64,000 nt of DNA from Oleiphilaceae bacterium (GTDB lineage Bacteria; Pseudomonadota; Gammaproteobacteria; Pseudomonadales; Oleiphilaceae): NCBI GenBank assembly GCA_018334495.1, contig JAGXLV010000008.1:1-64000 (forward strand), read 5' to 3'. Position numbers and translations under genes: made by a program. Positions 1 to 9,997 of this stretch are shown here, one piece after another (position 1 is the first letter of the stretch; each line of letters opens with the position of its first letter). The notes below the pieces were generated by a model. It was not told the origin of the DNA. It was given only the letters and a program-made list of their open reading frames with translations, and made no database searches.

Positions 1-424
1 AGAGCGGTAAAGCAATATCTAGCCAGCCTGCTACGGCATAGATCACAAGGATAGCGCCACCCACTGCAAGCGTGCTCACAAAGCGCCAAACAGCATTCCG
101 CCTGCCCTGAGCATTTTCGACGGTTTTTAGTTGATTTAATTCGTCTCTAATTAGCTCATCCTGCGCGTAAAGTGCTCCAATTCCGTCTCTAAACTGCGTG
201 TAAACGTTCTGCTGATTTAGATCGTTATCCAATAACTGGTCCGCAACCTCAATAGCTGATTTTTCCTTTTTTTCAGCATGTTTGAATGTCTCACCTACAG
301 CATAGTGGATAGACTGCCTGAATCGTTTATCTAAGTCGGCTCTGGTTTTAGGTCGATTTTGCGGATGCAGAGACTGAATTTTATCTCTTACCCGCTTTAC
401 GATCGTTTGGCTATTTTCTGACAT
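1..424 (-). CDS. hypothetical protein with C-terminal hydrophobic segment, truncated by window edge
   Basis: Open minus frame from ATG at 424 (MSENSQTIVKRVRDKIQSLHPQNRPKTRADLDKRF...) to the window start without a stop; absent from the ORF track because it runs off the edge; ends in a TM-like segment (FVSTLAVGGAILVIYAVAGWL). Confidence 0.6.
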   Translation of the reverse strand, partial: MSENSQTIVKRVRDKIQSLHPQNRPKTRADLDKRFRQSIHYAVGETFKHAEKKEKSAIEVADQLLDNDLNQQNVYTQFRDGIGALYAQDELIRDELNQLKTVENAQGRRNAVWRFVSTLAVGGAILVIYAVAGWLDIALPL

Positions 425-529
425 TCATTTCTCGCACCATCCTTTCATGCATCACCATCGTAGCCGCGCCCCGCTGATTCCACCATTAAAACACTTTAAA
501 CTGTACGTATATACAGGATAGTTTGCTGC

Positions 530-883
530 ATGGAATTTCGCAGATGGCATAACATGGTGTACGCCACCCTCGACGAGCGGGCAACGTTCGATCAGGTGGG
601 TATTGTAACGAGCACCGGCATTGAGTACAGCCTATGGCTGGGCATTGCCGACCGCCGAATCATTCGCCGCTTGCCTGACGCTAAGGGCGTGTTACTGGAT
701 ATTGAATCCTGGCGCTGCATGATCCTGGACAAGTACAACCGCCTAGGCCCTGGCGTCTACATGGTGGGCGCTGTAATCGCTGACGTTGGCGTCGTGGGCG
801 TCATGGACGGAAGGAAGCCGCTTTTGAAACTGATTGAACCCGAGAGAGATCGACTAAACAGGAATGGTGCCAGTCTCTCCTGA
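530..883 (+). CDS. hypothetical protein
   Basis: 117 aa ORF, no family recognised. Confidence 0.4.
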   Translation: MEFRRWHNMVYATLDERATFDQVGIVTSTGIEYSLWLGIADRRIIRRLPDAKGVLLDIESWRCMILDKYNRLGPGVYMVGAVIADVGVVGVMDGRKPLLKLIEPERDRLNRNGASLS

Positions 884-1048
884 CAGTCACACCACTAGGC
901 AGTGTGGCGCACCGCTGGGCATCCATTGCGAGCGGTTTACATTAAATCCCGTTAATGATCGTACAAAACCTGACCATTATGGGGTTGATAGGTAGGTAAT
1001 ACGGTACGCTAAAAAACCTGCTATAACTATTTGATAATAAAGCAGATT

Positions 1049-1136
1049 TGGCGGAGAGAGAGGGATTCGAACCCTCGAACGGTTTCCCGTTACACGCTTT
1101 CCAGGCGTGCGCCTTCAGCCACTCGGCCACCTCTCC
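1049..1136 (-). tRNA. tRNA-Ser (anticodon GGA)
   Basis: Minus strand GGAGAGGTGGCCGAGTGGCTGAAGGC...CGCCTGGAAAGCG...GGTTCGAATCCCTCTCTCTCCGCCA; paired acceptor stem, long variable arm, T-loop GGTTCGAATCC, encoded CCA. Confidence 0.95.
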
Positions 1137-1237
1137 AATAACCTGTTTCAGATCGGCGTGCTGATCTGAGGGCGCAGACTTTAATGGGTTTGGGTTAGTT
1201 TGGCAACACCCAAGCTGAAAAACGACGTGCCAAAGGG

Positions 1238-1513
1238 TCAGTAGCTGGTGAATTGATCGAATTCTCCGGTTGCTCCGGTTTTTTCGACTGTCACGTTTTC
1301 TACTCTGGCGGCGGGGGAGCCTTGCCAGCACCAGTCGACGTATTGCTTCAAGGTTTCTGGCGCGCCTTCGGCGACCGCCTCAACCCGACCATCCGGTAGG
1401 TTTTTTACGTAGCCCTTGATGCCAAGTTGGCGGGCCGTTGTTTCAGCCCCCGCCCGGTATGAGACTCCCTGCACATGTCCTTCAATCAGAAGCTGCCAGC
1501 GTTCGTGACTCAT
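1238..1513 (-). CDS. acyP: acylphosphatase
   Basis: 91 aa with GHVQGVSYRAGAETTARQLGIKGYVKNLPDGRVEAVAEG acylphosphatase signature. Confidence 0.92.
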   Translation of the reverse strand: MSHERWQLLIEGHVQGVSYRAGAETTARQLGIKGYVKNLPDGRVEAVAEGAPETLKQYVDWCWQGSPAARVENVTVEKTGATGEFDQFTSY

Positions 1514-1523
1514 GGAATGTTCC

Positions 1524-1868
1524 TTAAATTTGTTGGATACCCATATAAGTTAACGTACCGGCAACGATGGATAAAAGAGCGTTGTGTCGCCACAGTTGGA
1601 GAAGGATGACGAGGGCGCTCGGCAGCACGGCATCCGCCCCAAACAGCGGGGCCTGCCACTGAGCGGAGCGGAGGAGGAAAATGACGACGAGCAAGCACAT
1701 TACCGCGGCCGGGAGATAACGTCCCAGGTGCAGAATGAAGGGGTGGTTGCTATGGCGGGAGAGGAAAAGGAACGGCGTTGCCCGCGTCAGAAACGTGGCG
1801 ACCGCGCTGACGGCAATAAAAGCGGCAAGATAGAGGGATTCATCCATGGGGACGATCCCCTGTTTCAA
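1524..1868 (-). CDS. azlD: AzlD family branched-chain amino acid export subunit
   Basis: ~107-114 aa hydrophobic AzlD-like protein overlapping upstream azlC. Confidence 0.8.
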   Translation of the reverse strand: MKQGIVPMDESLYLAAFIAVSAVATFLTRATPFLFLSRHSNHPFILHLGRYLPAAVMCLLVVIFLLRSAQWQAPLFGADAVLPSALVILLQLWRHNALLSIVAGTLTYMGIQQI

Positions 1869-2550
1869 GGCGCCGGGTTGTGGTCAGGCGGTAATTAATC
1901 AGCAGAGCCAGGGTCGCTACCAGGATGGCACCGATCAGTTGGTGGGCTTGTGGTAACAGAGTAACAGCGAGGCCGGCGCCGGCGGCTCCAACCCAGAATG
2001 GCAGCTGTCGTCGAATGGCCCGGTATTGTTCGATGGCCAGAACCAGGAACAACGCTACCAGGGCGAATTCGATTCCGGTGCTGTCAAATTTGACGGTTGA
2101 GCCCAACCAGGCGCCCAAACCGCAGCCGAGTACCCAGTAAGCCTGGTTAAACAGGGTGATGAGTGCATCCGTGCGTTGCTCTTCTTCCCGGTCTGAGCTT
2201 CTGTGGCGGCTGGTCAGGAGGGAGTAGGTTTCGTCCGTCAGGCCGAATACCAGGTACAGCTTGCGCCAGCCCGCCCCTGAAAAATGCCCAAGCAGGGATA
2301 AACCATAAAACACATGACGAGAATTAAGCGCCAGCATGGCAATGAAAACGGCCATCAGCTCTGCCTTGGCGGCAAGCAGACTGACCGCCAGGATCTGGCC
2401 GGCGCCGGCGAAAATGACAATCCCCATCACCGGTGCAACCCACCAGCTGTAATCCAGCTGAGAGGTGAAAAGCACGCCAAAGGCCATACCAAGCGGCACG
2501 TAGCCGAAGAGCACCGGAAGCGTAAGCCGAAATATGGAGAGGGCGGTCAA
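1840..2550 (-). CDS. azlC: AzlC family branched-chain amino acid exporter
   Basis: 236 aa; FGYVPLGMAFGVLF...GAGQILAVSLL AzlC motifs; paired with azlD. Confidence 0.88.
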   Translation of the reverse strand: MTALSIFRLTLPVLFGYVPLGMAFGVLFTSQLDYSWWVAPVMGIVIFAGAGQILAVSLLAAKAELMAVFIAMLALNSRHVFYGLSLLGHFSGAGWRKLYLVFGLTDETYSLLTSRHRSSDREEEQRTDALITLFNQAYWVLGCGLGAWLGSTVKFDSTGIEFALVALFLVLAIEQYRAIRRQLPFWVGAAGAGLAVTLLPQAHQLIGAILVATLALLINYRLTTTRRLETGDRPHG

Positions 2551-2686
2551 GGTCTGCTCAATTATTCAGTCGGGTGATGAGAGAAGCGCGCCCGCGACCA
2601 TCCGGGGTTAATGGCGAGATAGGGCAAGCGCGGGTTTTTGTTGTCGCGGGGCTAGGATACCCTGTCTTGTAAATGGCTGACAGAGC

Positions 2687-2947
2687 GTGAACACGATGAA
2701 TGAACATGAAAAGGAGCCAGAACAGGATCCCCGTGAGGCGCCCTTCGTGGTGGATACCGATCTGCTCACCCAGGAACAGCTGGACGGACTGGTGGATGAA
2801 TATTGCACCCGGTTTCACGGCACCAATGAAACGGAGTTGCCTTTATCGGAGCGGGACCGAGTCATGACCGCTGTCCGTCGGGGGGATCTGGTGGTCTGGT
2901 TTGATCCTGTCGAAAATAACGCCGGCCTTGATCATAAGCCGGGCTGA
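2687..2947 (+). CDS. YheU-like small protein
   Basis: VDTDLLTQEQLDGLVDEYCTRFHGT...SERDRVMTAVRRGDLVVWFDP resembles the YheU/UPF0270 layout. Confidence 0.5.
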   Translation: MNTMNEHEKEPEQDPREAPFVVDTDLLTQEQLDGLVDEYCTRFHGTNETELPLSERDRVMTAVRRGDLVVWFDPVENNAGLDHKPG

Positions 2948-3073
2948 CAGCGAGTTCTGTCAGCGCTTCGGGGCAAAGGCAGAAGCACCGGTTCCAAATC
3001 TACCCCTTGCCTGCGGAAAACGTTACACTAACCGGCTGTTACCGACACATTTTAGCCCTCCGAGAGGTGTATT

Positions 3074-3730
3074 TTGATTAGGGTACTGGTTGTTGATGAC
3101 CATGAGTTAGTCCGCTCCGGCATAACCCGGATGCTGGACGACAACTCGGATATTGACGTCATCGGTCAGGTCGCTTCGGGAGAGGAGGCCATCGACGCCG
3201 TGCGAGAGGGCTCACCGGATATTGTCTTGATGGATATCCGCATGCCGGGCATTGGCGGGCTTGAAGCCACCCGACGGATTTTGCGTATTAACGATGCCAT
3301 CCGGGTGATCGTGGTTACGGCCTGTGCCGACGACCCCTATCCCACCCGAGTGATGCAGGCCGGCGCCACGGCTTATATCACCAAGGGTGCCGATGTAAAA
3401 GAAATGGTGCGTGCCATTCGGATGGCGCATTCCGGACAGCGTTATATCAGCCCGGAAATCGCCCAGAAAATGGCTCTGAAACAAGTCGGCGATAACGGCG
3501 CTGATGATCGGGACTCCGTGTTTGATCGCCTTTCAGAGCGGGAGCTGCAGATCGCCATGATGGTGGTGACTTGCCAGAAGGTCCAGGATATCTCCGACAA
3601 GCTGTGCCTCAGTCCCAAGACCGTCAACAGCTATCGCTACCGCATCTTTGAGAAACTGGAAATTTCCAGTGATGTGGAACTTACCTTGATGGCTGTTCGA
3701 TTTGGATTGCTTGATGCCGACAGGGTCTGA
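3074..3730 (+). CDS. uvrY: response regulator UvrY/GacA (LuxR-type HTH)
   Basis: MIRVLVVDDHELVRSGITRML... receiver plus LuxR HTH; immediately upstream of uvrC, as in E. coli/Pseudomonas. Confidence 0.93.
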   Translation: MIRVLVVDDHELVRSGITRMLDDNSDIDVIGQVASGEEAIDAVREGSPDIVLMDIRMPGIGGLEATRRILRINDAIRVIVVTACADDPYPTRVMQAGATAYITKGADVKEMVRAIRMAHSGQRYISPEIAQKMALKQVGDNGADDRDSVFDRLSERELQIAMMVVTCQKVQDISDKLCLSPKTVNSYRYRIFEKLEISSDVELTLMAVRFGLLDADRV

Positions 3731-5567
3731 AGCGCCGGTTCGGGGTTTTGACACCAAAGCCTTTCTCAAGCAGTTGACCGAACGCCCCGGGGTCTATCGA
3801 ATGATGGATTCCGCCGGAGAGGTCCTGTACGTGGGCAAGGCCCGCAACCTCAAGAAACGTGTTGCCAGTTATTTCCGCCAGTCCGGCCTGGCCCCGAAAA
3901 CCGAAGCCCTGGTCTCGCGCATCCACACCATTGAGGTCACCATCACAGGGAGCGAAACTGAAGCCCTGCTGCTTGAACAGAATCTGATCAAGTCGCTTCG
4001 TCCGCCCTATAATATTCTGCTTCGGGACGACAAGTCTTATCCCTATATTTATTTATCCTCTCACACTGATTACCCGTCGCTGACCTTCCGGCGTGGCCGC
4101 ACGAAAAAGGCCAAGGGTACCTGGTTCGGTCCTTTTCCCAGCTCTGGGGCAGTCAAGGAAAGCCTTAATGTTTTACAAAAGGTTTTCCGCATAAGAAACT
4201 GTAGTGAAAGCTTTTTTCGTAACCGGGCTCGACCGTGCCTGCAGTATCAGATTAACCGCTGCACCGCCCCCTGCGTTGCCTACATCTCACCCGAGGAGTA
4301 CCAGCGCGATGTGCGCCATGCTTCGCTTTTCCTGGAGGGCAAGAACCCGGTCATCATTAACAATCTGATGAAAGAAATGGACGCCGCCGCAAAGGAGCTC
4401 CAGTTCGAAAAAGCCGCGTCCTGCCGCGATCAGATTGATCACTTGCGCCACGTGCAGGAGCAGCAATCCGTGCATGGCGAGGGCGGTGATGCGGACGTCA
4501 TCGCGCTGGCCCAGGATGCCGGCGTGGTTTGCATTGTCGTGATCATCGTCCGGGGCGGGCGGGTATTGGGCACCAAGGATTACTTTCCTCGTTACTCCAT
4601 TGAGCAATCCGAGCCGGAGCTTTTAAGCGCCTTCCTGGGCCAGTTCTATTTTGGCGGCAATACCCAGCAGGAACTCCCGCGCGAGGTGCTTGTGCCGGTT
4701 GAAGTGGAGGGGCAGGAGCTCCTGTCAGCCGCACTCACCGAATCGGCCGGAAGAGATACACGGGTGCGCCAGAACGTCCGGGGCGAGCGTCGTCGATGGC
4801 TTGAGCTGGCCTCCACCAACGCCCGGCAAACGCTGCTTACCCACCTGGCCAGCAAGGAAACCGTCTATCGACGCTTGTTGGCGCTGAAGGATCTCCTGAA
4901 TCTGGCAGAAACCCCGAGCCGCATGGAATGTTTCGACATCAGCCATAGCCATGGCGAAAATACCGTCGCATCCTGCGTTGTTTTCGACGAGAATGGACCC
5001 CTGAAAGGCGATTACCGCCTGTATAATATTGAAGGCGAGACCGCCGGGGATGACTACGGCGCCATGCGTCAGGTTCTCACCAGGCGCTACAAGCGCATGA
5101 TGACCGGGGAGGGTAAGCGCCCGGATCTGGTTTTTATTGACGGCGGCAAAGGCCAGCTCACCATCGCCCGGGAAGTTTTTGACAGTCTGGGTATTGATGA
5201 CATCCCCTTGATCGGCGTTGCCAAAGGCGTCACCCGGCGGGCGGGGATGGAACAGCTGATCGATGCCTTGACGGGCGATATTTATCGTGTTCCGGCGGAT
5301 TCGCCGGCGTTGCATTTGATTCAGCATATACGGGATGAGTCCCATCGCTTTGCCATCACCGGTCATCGCAAAGGTCGCGATAAGAAACGGCGGACATCCA
5401 GCCTAGAAGGCATAGAGGGTGTCGGCGCCAAACGCCGGCGTGAGCTGATTCACTATTTCGGTGGCATACAGGAAATTCGCAAAGCGGGCATTGACGAAAT
5501 CGCCAAGGTCAAAGGCATTAGTAAAACCCTGGCCGAGTCGATTTACGCGGCACTGCACAATGAGTGA
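3702..5567 (+). CDS. uvrC: excinuclease ABC subunit C
   Basis: 621 aa; GVYRMMDSAGEVLYVGKARNLKKRV GIY-YIG domain, UVR motif, MECFDISHSHGENTVAS endonuclease region, C-terminal HhH. Confidence 0.98.
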   Translation: MDCLMPTGSEAPVRGFDTKAFLKQLTERPGVYRMMDSAGEVLYVGKARNLKKRVASYFRQSGLAPKTEALVSRIHTIEVTITGSETEALLLEQNLIKSLRPPYNILLRDDKSYPYIYLSSHTDYPSLTFRRGRTKKAKGTWFGPFPSSGAVKESLNVLQKVFRIRNCSESFFRNRARPCLQYQINRCTAPCVAYISPEEYQRDVRHASLFLEGKNPVIINNLMKEMDAAAKELQFEKAASCRDQIDHLRHVQEQQSVHGEGGDADVIALAQDAGVVCIVVIIVRGGRVLGTKDYFPRYSIEQSEPELLSAFLGQFYFGGNTQQELPREVLVPVEVEGQELLSAALTESAGRDTRVRQNVRGERRRWLELASTNARQTLLTHLASKETVYRRLLALKDLLNLAETPSRMECFDISHSHGENTVASCVVFDENGPLKGDYRLYNIEGETAGDDYGAMRQVLTRRYKRMMTGEGKRPDLVFIDGGKGQLTIAREVFDSLGIDDIPLIGVAKGVTRRAGMEQLIDALTGDIYRVPADSPALHLIQHIRDESHRFAITGHRKGRDKKRRTSSLEGIEGVGAKRRRELIHYFGGIQEIRKAGIDEIAKVKGISKTLAESIYAALHNE

Positions 5568-5573
5568 GGGAAC

Positions 5574-6140
5574 ATGAACCTACCAAACATAATCACGTTG
5601 TCACGGATTGTCCTGATTCCGGTATTCGTCGTAATTTTTTATCTGCCTGCGGGGTGGAGTTATATCGTCAGCGCGGCCATCTTTGCCCTGGCTGCCGCGA
5701 CCGACTGGCTTGACGGCTACCTGGCGCGCAAACTGGACCAGACCACACCCTTTGGTGCGTTCCTGGACCCTGTCGCCGACAAGCTGATGGTCGCCGTCGC
5801 CCTGGCCGTTCTGGTGGAAGAGCATCACAGCCTGTTTCTCACCGTGCCGGCCATTGTCATCATCGGCCGCGAGATCGTGATATCCGCCCTCCGGGAGTGG
5901 ATGGCTGAAATCGGCAGCCGGGCCAGTGTGGCCGTTTCTTACATCGGCAAGGTGAAAACCACCGCGCAGATGGTGTCGATCATTCTTTTGCTGGCCGTAC
6001 CGCCCAAGGTTTTTGTCGCTTACGTGGGGCTGGGCCTGCTTTATATCGCCGCCGCGCTGACGCTATGGTCCATGGTGCTGTATATCAAGGCCGCCTGGCC
6101 GGACCTGTTTCCGGAGGGTCAACAGGAGGAGGGGCCATGA
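5574..6140 (+). CDS. pgsA: CDP-diacylglycerol--glycerol-3-phosphate 3-phosphatidyltransferase
   Basis: 188 aa; DWLDGYLARKLDQTTPFGAFLDPVADKLMVA CDP-alcohol phosphotransferase signature. Confidence 0.97.
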   Translation: MNLPNIITLSRIVLIPVFVVIFYLPAGWSYIVSAAIFALAAATDWLDGYLARKLDQTTPFGAFLDPVADKLMVAVALAVLVEEHHSLFLTVPAIVIIGREIVISALREWMAEIGSRASVAVSYIGKVKTTAQMVSIILLLAVPPKVFVAYVGLGLLYIAAALTLWSMVLYIKAAWPDLFPEGQQEEGP

Positions 6141-6151
6141 CATACCGGCTG

Positions 6152-7018
6152 TCAGGGGAAAACCACGGTACGGGACCCGTTTAGAAAGACACGGCGCTCA
6201 AGATGCAGCTTCACCGCTTTGTGCAGGGCAAGGCTTTCGCAGTTGCGGCCCAGAGACTCCAGCTTGGCGGGAGTGAAGCCGTGATCCACTCTCTCCACGA
6301 CCTGATCGATGATGGGGCCTTCGTCCAGATCGCTTGTAATATAGTGCGCCGTGGCTCCGATCACTTTCACGCCCCTTTTATGTGCCTGGTGGTAGGGCCG
6401 TGCGCCCTTGAAGCCAGGAAGAAAGGAGTGATGAATATTGATGGCTTTGCCCAGGAGTTGCTCGCAAAGGCTGTCTGAAAGGACCTGCATGTACCTGGCC
6501 AGAATGATCAGCTCGCTCCGGGTCTCGCAGAAAAGCTGCATGATCTGCTCTTCCTGTTGACTGCGGTTGGTATCCGAGACCGGCAAGTGAAAATAGGGCA
6601 GTCCATAGGACTCGGCGATCGGGGCGAGATTCTCGTGGTTTGACACCACCCCCATGACATCCATGTGGAGTTCACCGGTACTCCAGCGGTACAGCAGGTC
6701 CCGCAGGCAGTGATCCAGCCTAGAGCCGAGAATCAGCACTCGGGGCCTGTGGGCCGAGTCTGTCAGGTTCCAGCCCAGGAAAAGCCGGGTGGCAGTCGCG
6801 TTGAAGGCGGCGATGAGCGCGTCAAGGCCCGGGTCGTCCGCTGACTTTATCCGGAAACAGGCGCGGGCGAAGAAGGTGTCCTCTTCAACATCGTCGAACT
6901 GATTGAACTCCTCGACGTAGCCGCCCTGGTTGTCGATAAAAGCGGTAATCGCGGCGACCTGTCCCCGGGCGCTTGGGCCTGTGGCGGTCAATATGTAGCG
7001 GGCGTCATTGGGCTGCAT
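6152..7018 (-). CDS. purU: formyltetrahydrofolate deformylase
   Basis: 288 aa; N-terminal ACT domain and formyltransferase-like domain (INIHHSFLPGFKGARPYHQAHKRGVKVIGATAHYIT). Confidence 0.95.
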   Translation of the reverse strand: MQPNDARYILTATGPSARGQVAAITAFIDNQGGYVEEFNQFDDVEEDTFFARACFRIKSADDPGLDALIAAFNATATRLFLGWNLTDSAHRPRVLILGSRLDHCLRDLLYRWSTGELHMDVMGVVSNHENLAPIAESYGLPYFHLPVSDTNRSQQEEQIMQLFCETRSELIILARYMQVLSDSLCEQLLGKAINIHHSFLPGFKGARPYHQAHKRGVKVIGATAHYITSDLDEGPIIDQVVERVDHGFTPAKLESLGRNCESLALHKAVKLHLERRVFLNGSRTVVFP

Positions 7019-7038
7019 GGGTCACTCCGGCGCAGTGG

Positions 7039-8418
7039 TTAACATTCAACAATATTGACAGCAAGGCCACCCCGGGAGGTTTCCTTGTATTTGTCATGCA
7101 TATCACGGCCGGTCTCCCGCATGGTACGAATCACCTTGTCGAGAGAGACCACGTGTTCACCGTCACCGGCAAGTGCCATGTGGGCGGCGTTTACGGCCTT
7201 GACTGATGCGATGGCATTGCGCTCGATACAAGGCACCTGCACCAGCCCGCCGATTGGGTCGCAGGTCAGTCCAAGATTGTGCTCAAGGCCGATTTCGGCC
7301 GCATTTTCCACCTGGGCCGGTGTGCCCCCGAGAACTTCCGCAAGACCGGCGGCGGCCATTGCGCAAGCCGAGCCAACCTCGCCCTGGCAGCCCACTTCGG
7401 CGCCGGAGATGGATGCATTTTTCTTGCAAAGAATGCCCACGGCCGCGGCGGCGAGCATGAAATCCACAACGTCGCTCTCACTGGCTCCCGGCTGAAACTG
7501 CATGTAATAATGCAACACGGCAGGAATGATGCCGGCCGCGCCATTGGTAGGGGCGGTAACCATTCGTCCGCCGGCGGCGTTTTCCTCATTCACCGCCAGG
7601 GCAAAGAGGTTGAGCCAGTCCATTGCTGATCCGGTGGAGGCGATCACGCTGGTACTGGCTTCCCTGTTCAGCAGGCGCAGGTGCCAGGCCGCAGAACGGC
7701 GCCGGACCCGGAGTTCACCGGGCAACATGCCATCCTTCGCCAGGCCATTGAGAACGCAGGTCTTCATGACTTGCCAAATCTCGAGCAGTTGGCTGCGGAT
7801 TTCCGATTCCTCCCGCCAGGCCTTCTCGTTTTCCATCATCAGCGTGGAAATGCTCATGCCCTGGGTTTGACATAAGGCTAGCAACTGGGCCGCAGTGTTG
7901 AATTCATAGGGGAGTGGGGTGGAGTCGATGTCAAAGTCGCCCTGGGCTGATTGGGCCTCGTCGATGACGAAACCCCCGCCAACGGAATAATAGGTGTTCC
8001 GGTAGAGCTCTTCTTTATCTGACCAGACCAGGATCTGCATGGCGTTCGGGTGATGGGGAAGATTTTCCTGATGCCAGTATATGTCACGGCCCGGGTCAAA
8101 GCTGACCGCAATGTGACCGTTGAGCGGCAAGGTCTGTGTCTCCGCCATCTGTTCCATCGCCGGCCCGATAATCGCCGGATCGATTGTCTGGGGCTGTTCA
8201 CCCATAAGCCCCATCAGGATGGCTTTATCGGTACCGTGACCCAGGCCGGTGGCCGACAGGGATCCAAAGAGATGGATCTCCAGCCGCCCCACCTGCTCCA
8301 GCATGCCCTGGTTGCACAGGACCTGGGTGAATTCCCAGGCAGCCCGCATGGGGCCAACGGTGTGTGAGCTGGAGGGGCCAATACCTATTTTGAAAAGATC
8401 GAAAACACTGATGGACAT
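7039..8418 (-). CDS. sdaA: L-serine ammonia-lyase
   Basis: [30 protein letters not shown]...; likely start is an internal Met of the 7039..8439 ORF. Confidence 0.95.
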   Translation of the reverse strand: MSISVFDLFKIGIGPSSSHTVGPMRAAWEFTQVLCNQGMLEQVGRLEIHLFGSLSATGLGHGTDKAILMGLMGEQPQTIDPAIIGPAMEQMAETQTLPLNGHIAVSFDPGRDIYWHQENLPHHPNAMQILVWSDKEELYRNTYYSVGGGFVIDEAQSAQGDFDIDSTPLPYEFNTAAQLLALCQTQGMSISTLMMENEKAWREESEIRSQLLEIWQVMKTCVLNGLAKDGMLPGELRVRRRSAAWHLRLLNREASTSVIASTGSAMDWLNLFALAVNEENAAGGRMVTAPTNGAAGIIPAVLHYYMQFQPGASESDVVDFMLAAAAVGILCKKNASISGAEVGCQGEVGSACAMAAAGLAEVLGGTPAQVENAAEIGLEHNLGLTCDPIGGLVQVPCIERNAIASVKAVNAAHMALAGDGEHVVSLDKVIRTMRETGRDMHDKYKETSRGGLAVNIVEC

Positions 8419-8621
8419 GGAGCACTCCCGGATGCACAAAGGACGGTCTGTTTGGCGCTGAAATCGAGAATCCTATCGATTCCATCAGCAGATCATACGC
8501 CCCGTCTCGGGCAGGATAATGACTGGATGCGACCGGGTGGATGCCAAAAACGTCACGGCAAGGGGAGAGGCAAACGGTTAGGGGCGCCGTCGCCGGAAAC
8601 GAGGGCGCCGAGCGGCTCTTG

Positions 8622-9710
8622 TCAGGTTTTGATGCTGCCGTAGGTGGGCTCACCCTGGGCATTTGTCAGTGCATGGACAGCTCTGCCGGTGACCGAATCG
8701 GAGGCCAGCGCACACTGGCTTGCGCGCTCGGACCTCGGTGGTATGCCAAAGAACTCGCGGTAACACTTGGAGAAGTGTGAGGTGGATACAAACCCGCAGG
8801 CCGAAGCAACTTCAACGATCGACATTCCGCTTTGCTTGAGCAGCCGACGGGCACGAACAAGGCGCAACTTGATGTAGTACCGCGAGGGCGAACACAGATG
8901 CTTTTGAAAAAGCCGCTCAAGCTGGCGCCGTGACATGGACACGTAGGCCGCAAGCTCGTCAAGGCAGATCGGTTCTTCGAGATTGGCCTCCATAAGGGCG
9001 ACCACCTCCAGCAGTTTCGGCTGGGTGGTGCCAAACATGTGCTTGAGCGGCACTCGCTGAAGGTCTTGCTCGTTGCGTACCAGATCGTAAATGAACATCT
9101 CGGAAATGGCAGTGCCGAGGGCGCGGGAATGATCCCGGCTGATCAGACTCAGCATCATATCCAGCGGCGCCGTACCACCGGACGCGGTCGGGCGGTCGCG
9201 GTCGATGCAAAACAGGCGGTCCGTGGTGGCAACCCGGGGGAAAGCCTCATTCATGATGACCATGTATTCCCAGTGGATACTGGCCTCATAGCCGTCGAGC
9301 AGGCCGGCCTTGGCCAAAGCCCAACTGCCGGTGCAGACGCCACCGACACGCCGAGGGGATTTTGCCTGACGCTTGAGCCAGCACAGATGTTCGGGCCTGA
9401 CACTGAGATCCACTCCAACCCCGCCACAGACGATTATGGTGTCCAGCGCCAGTGTCTCGGAAGTGGCATGGTCAGGGGTAACCAGCACGCCATCGCTGGC
9501 TCGCACCGGCTCGCCGTCCCAGCTGAGGGTGACCCACTGGTAAAGCTCGCGGCCGGCCAGCTGATTGGCCATACGCAGAGGTTCTATGGCTGACGCCATG
9601 GAGATAAGGGTGAAATTGTCCAGCAGCAGAAAGCCCAGGGTCTGGACCCCGGTGTGCTTTGAGATTGCCGAACAAAAGGAAGCGTCACTGGGGGTGTTCG
9701 CATCGGTCAT
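8622..9710 (-). CDS. gbdR: GlxA-type AraC family transcriptional regulator, GbdR-like
   Basis: DJ-1/PfpI-like N-terminus plus AraC HTH (LRLVRARRLLKQSGMSIVEVASACGFVSTSHFSKCYREFFGIPP); located among glycine betaine genes. Confidence 0.85.
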   Translation of the reverse strand: MTDANTPSDASFCSAISKHTGVQTLGFLLLDNFTLISMASAIEPLRMANQLAGRELYQWVTLSWDGEPVRASDGVLVTPDHATSETLALDTIIVCGGVGVDLSVRPEHLCWLKRQAKSPRRVGGVCTGSWALAKAGLLDGYEASIHWEYMVIMNEAFPRVATTDRLFCIDRDRPTASGGTAPLDMMLSLISRDHSRALGTAISEMFIYDLVRNEQDLQRVPLKHMFGTTQPKLLEVVALMEANLEEPICLDELAAYVSMSRRQLERLFQKHLCSPSRYYIKLRLVRARRLLKQSGMSIVEVASACGFVSTSHFSKCYREFFGIPPRSERASQCALASDSVTGRAVHALTNAQGEPTYGSIKT

Positions 9711-9957
9711 CGGGAGAGCCCTCCACGCCGTATTGCTTCGAGGCTCTGGTTTAACCAAAGCCAGATGGCCCATAAATCCCGTTCCGTCGCGCGAAGGCTA
9801 ATTGGCAATTGATTAGCGGATTACCCACACGGGACGCGAGGCGCCAAAAACTCAGCTGGAGTCCCTTCATGCTTGGACTTTCAACCTAGTAATTACAATA
9901 GCATTTCAAATTTAAAAAATACTTCTTTTTTACAATTAATGCATAAATTATTTTGAT

Positions 9958-9990
9958 GGCCCGGAGCTCACCATAGCGCGCTTCGGGCCT
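9958..9990 (-). terminator. putative rho-independent terminator of fdhA
   Basis: GGCCCGGAGC...GCTTCGGGCC hairpin just 3' of the fdhA stop, with AT-rich sequence beyond. Confidence 0.5.
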
Positions 9991-9997
9991 CCTCAAA

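Noticed and set aside
942-1331. 129 aa minus ORF across the tRNA-Ser region
   Set aside because: Overlaps tRNA-Ser and acyP in another frame; no recognisable protein features.
9790-9997. AT-rich gbdR-fdhA intergenic region as a riboswitch
   Set aside because: No glycine or other riboswitch consensus recognised; only a terminator hairpin is supportable.
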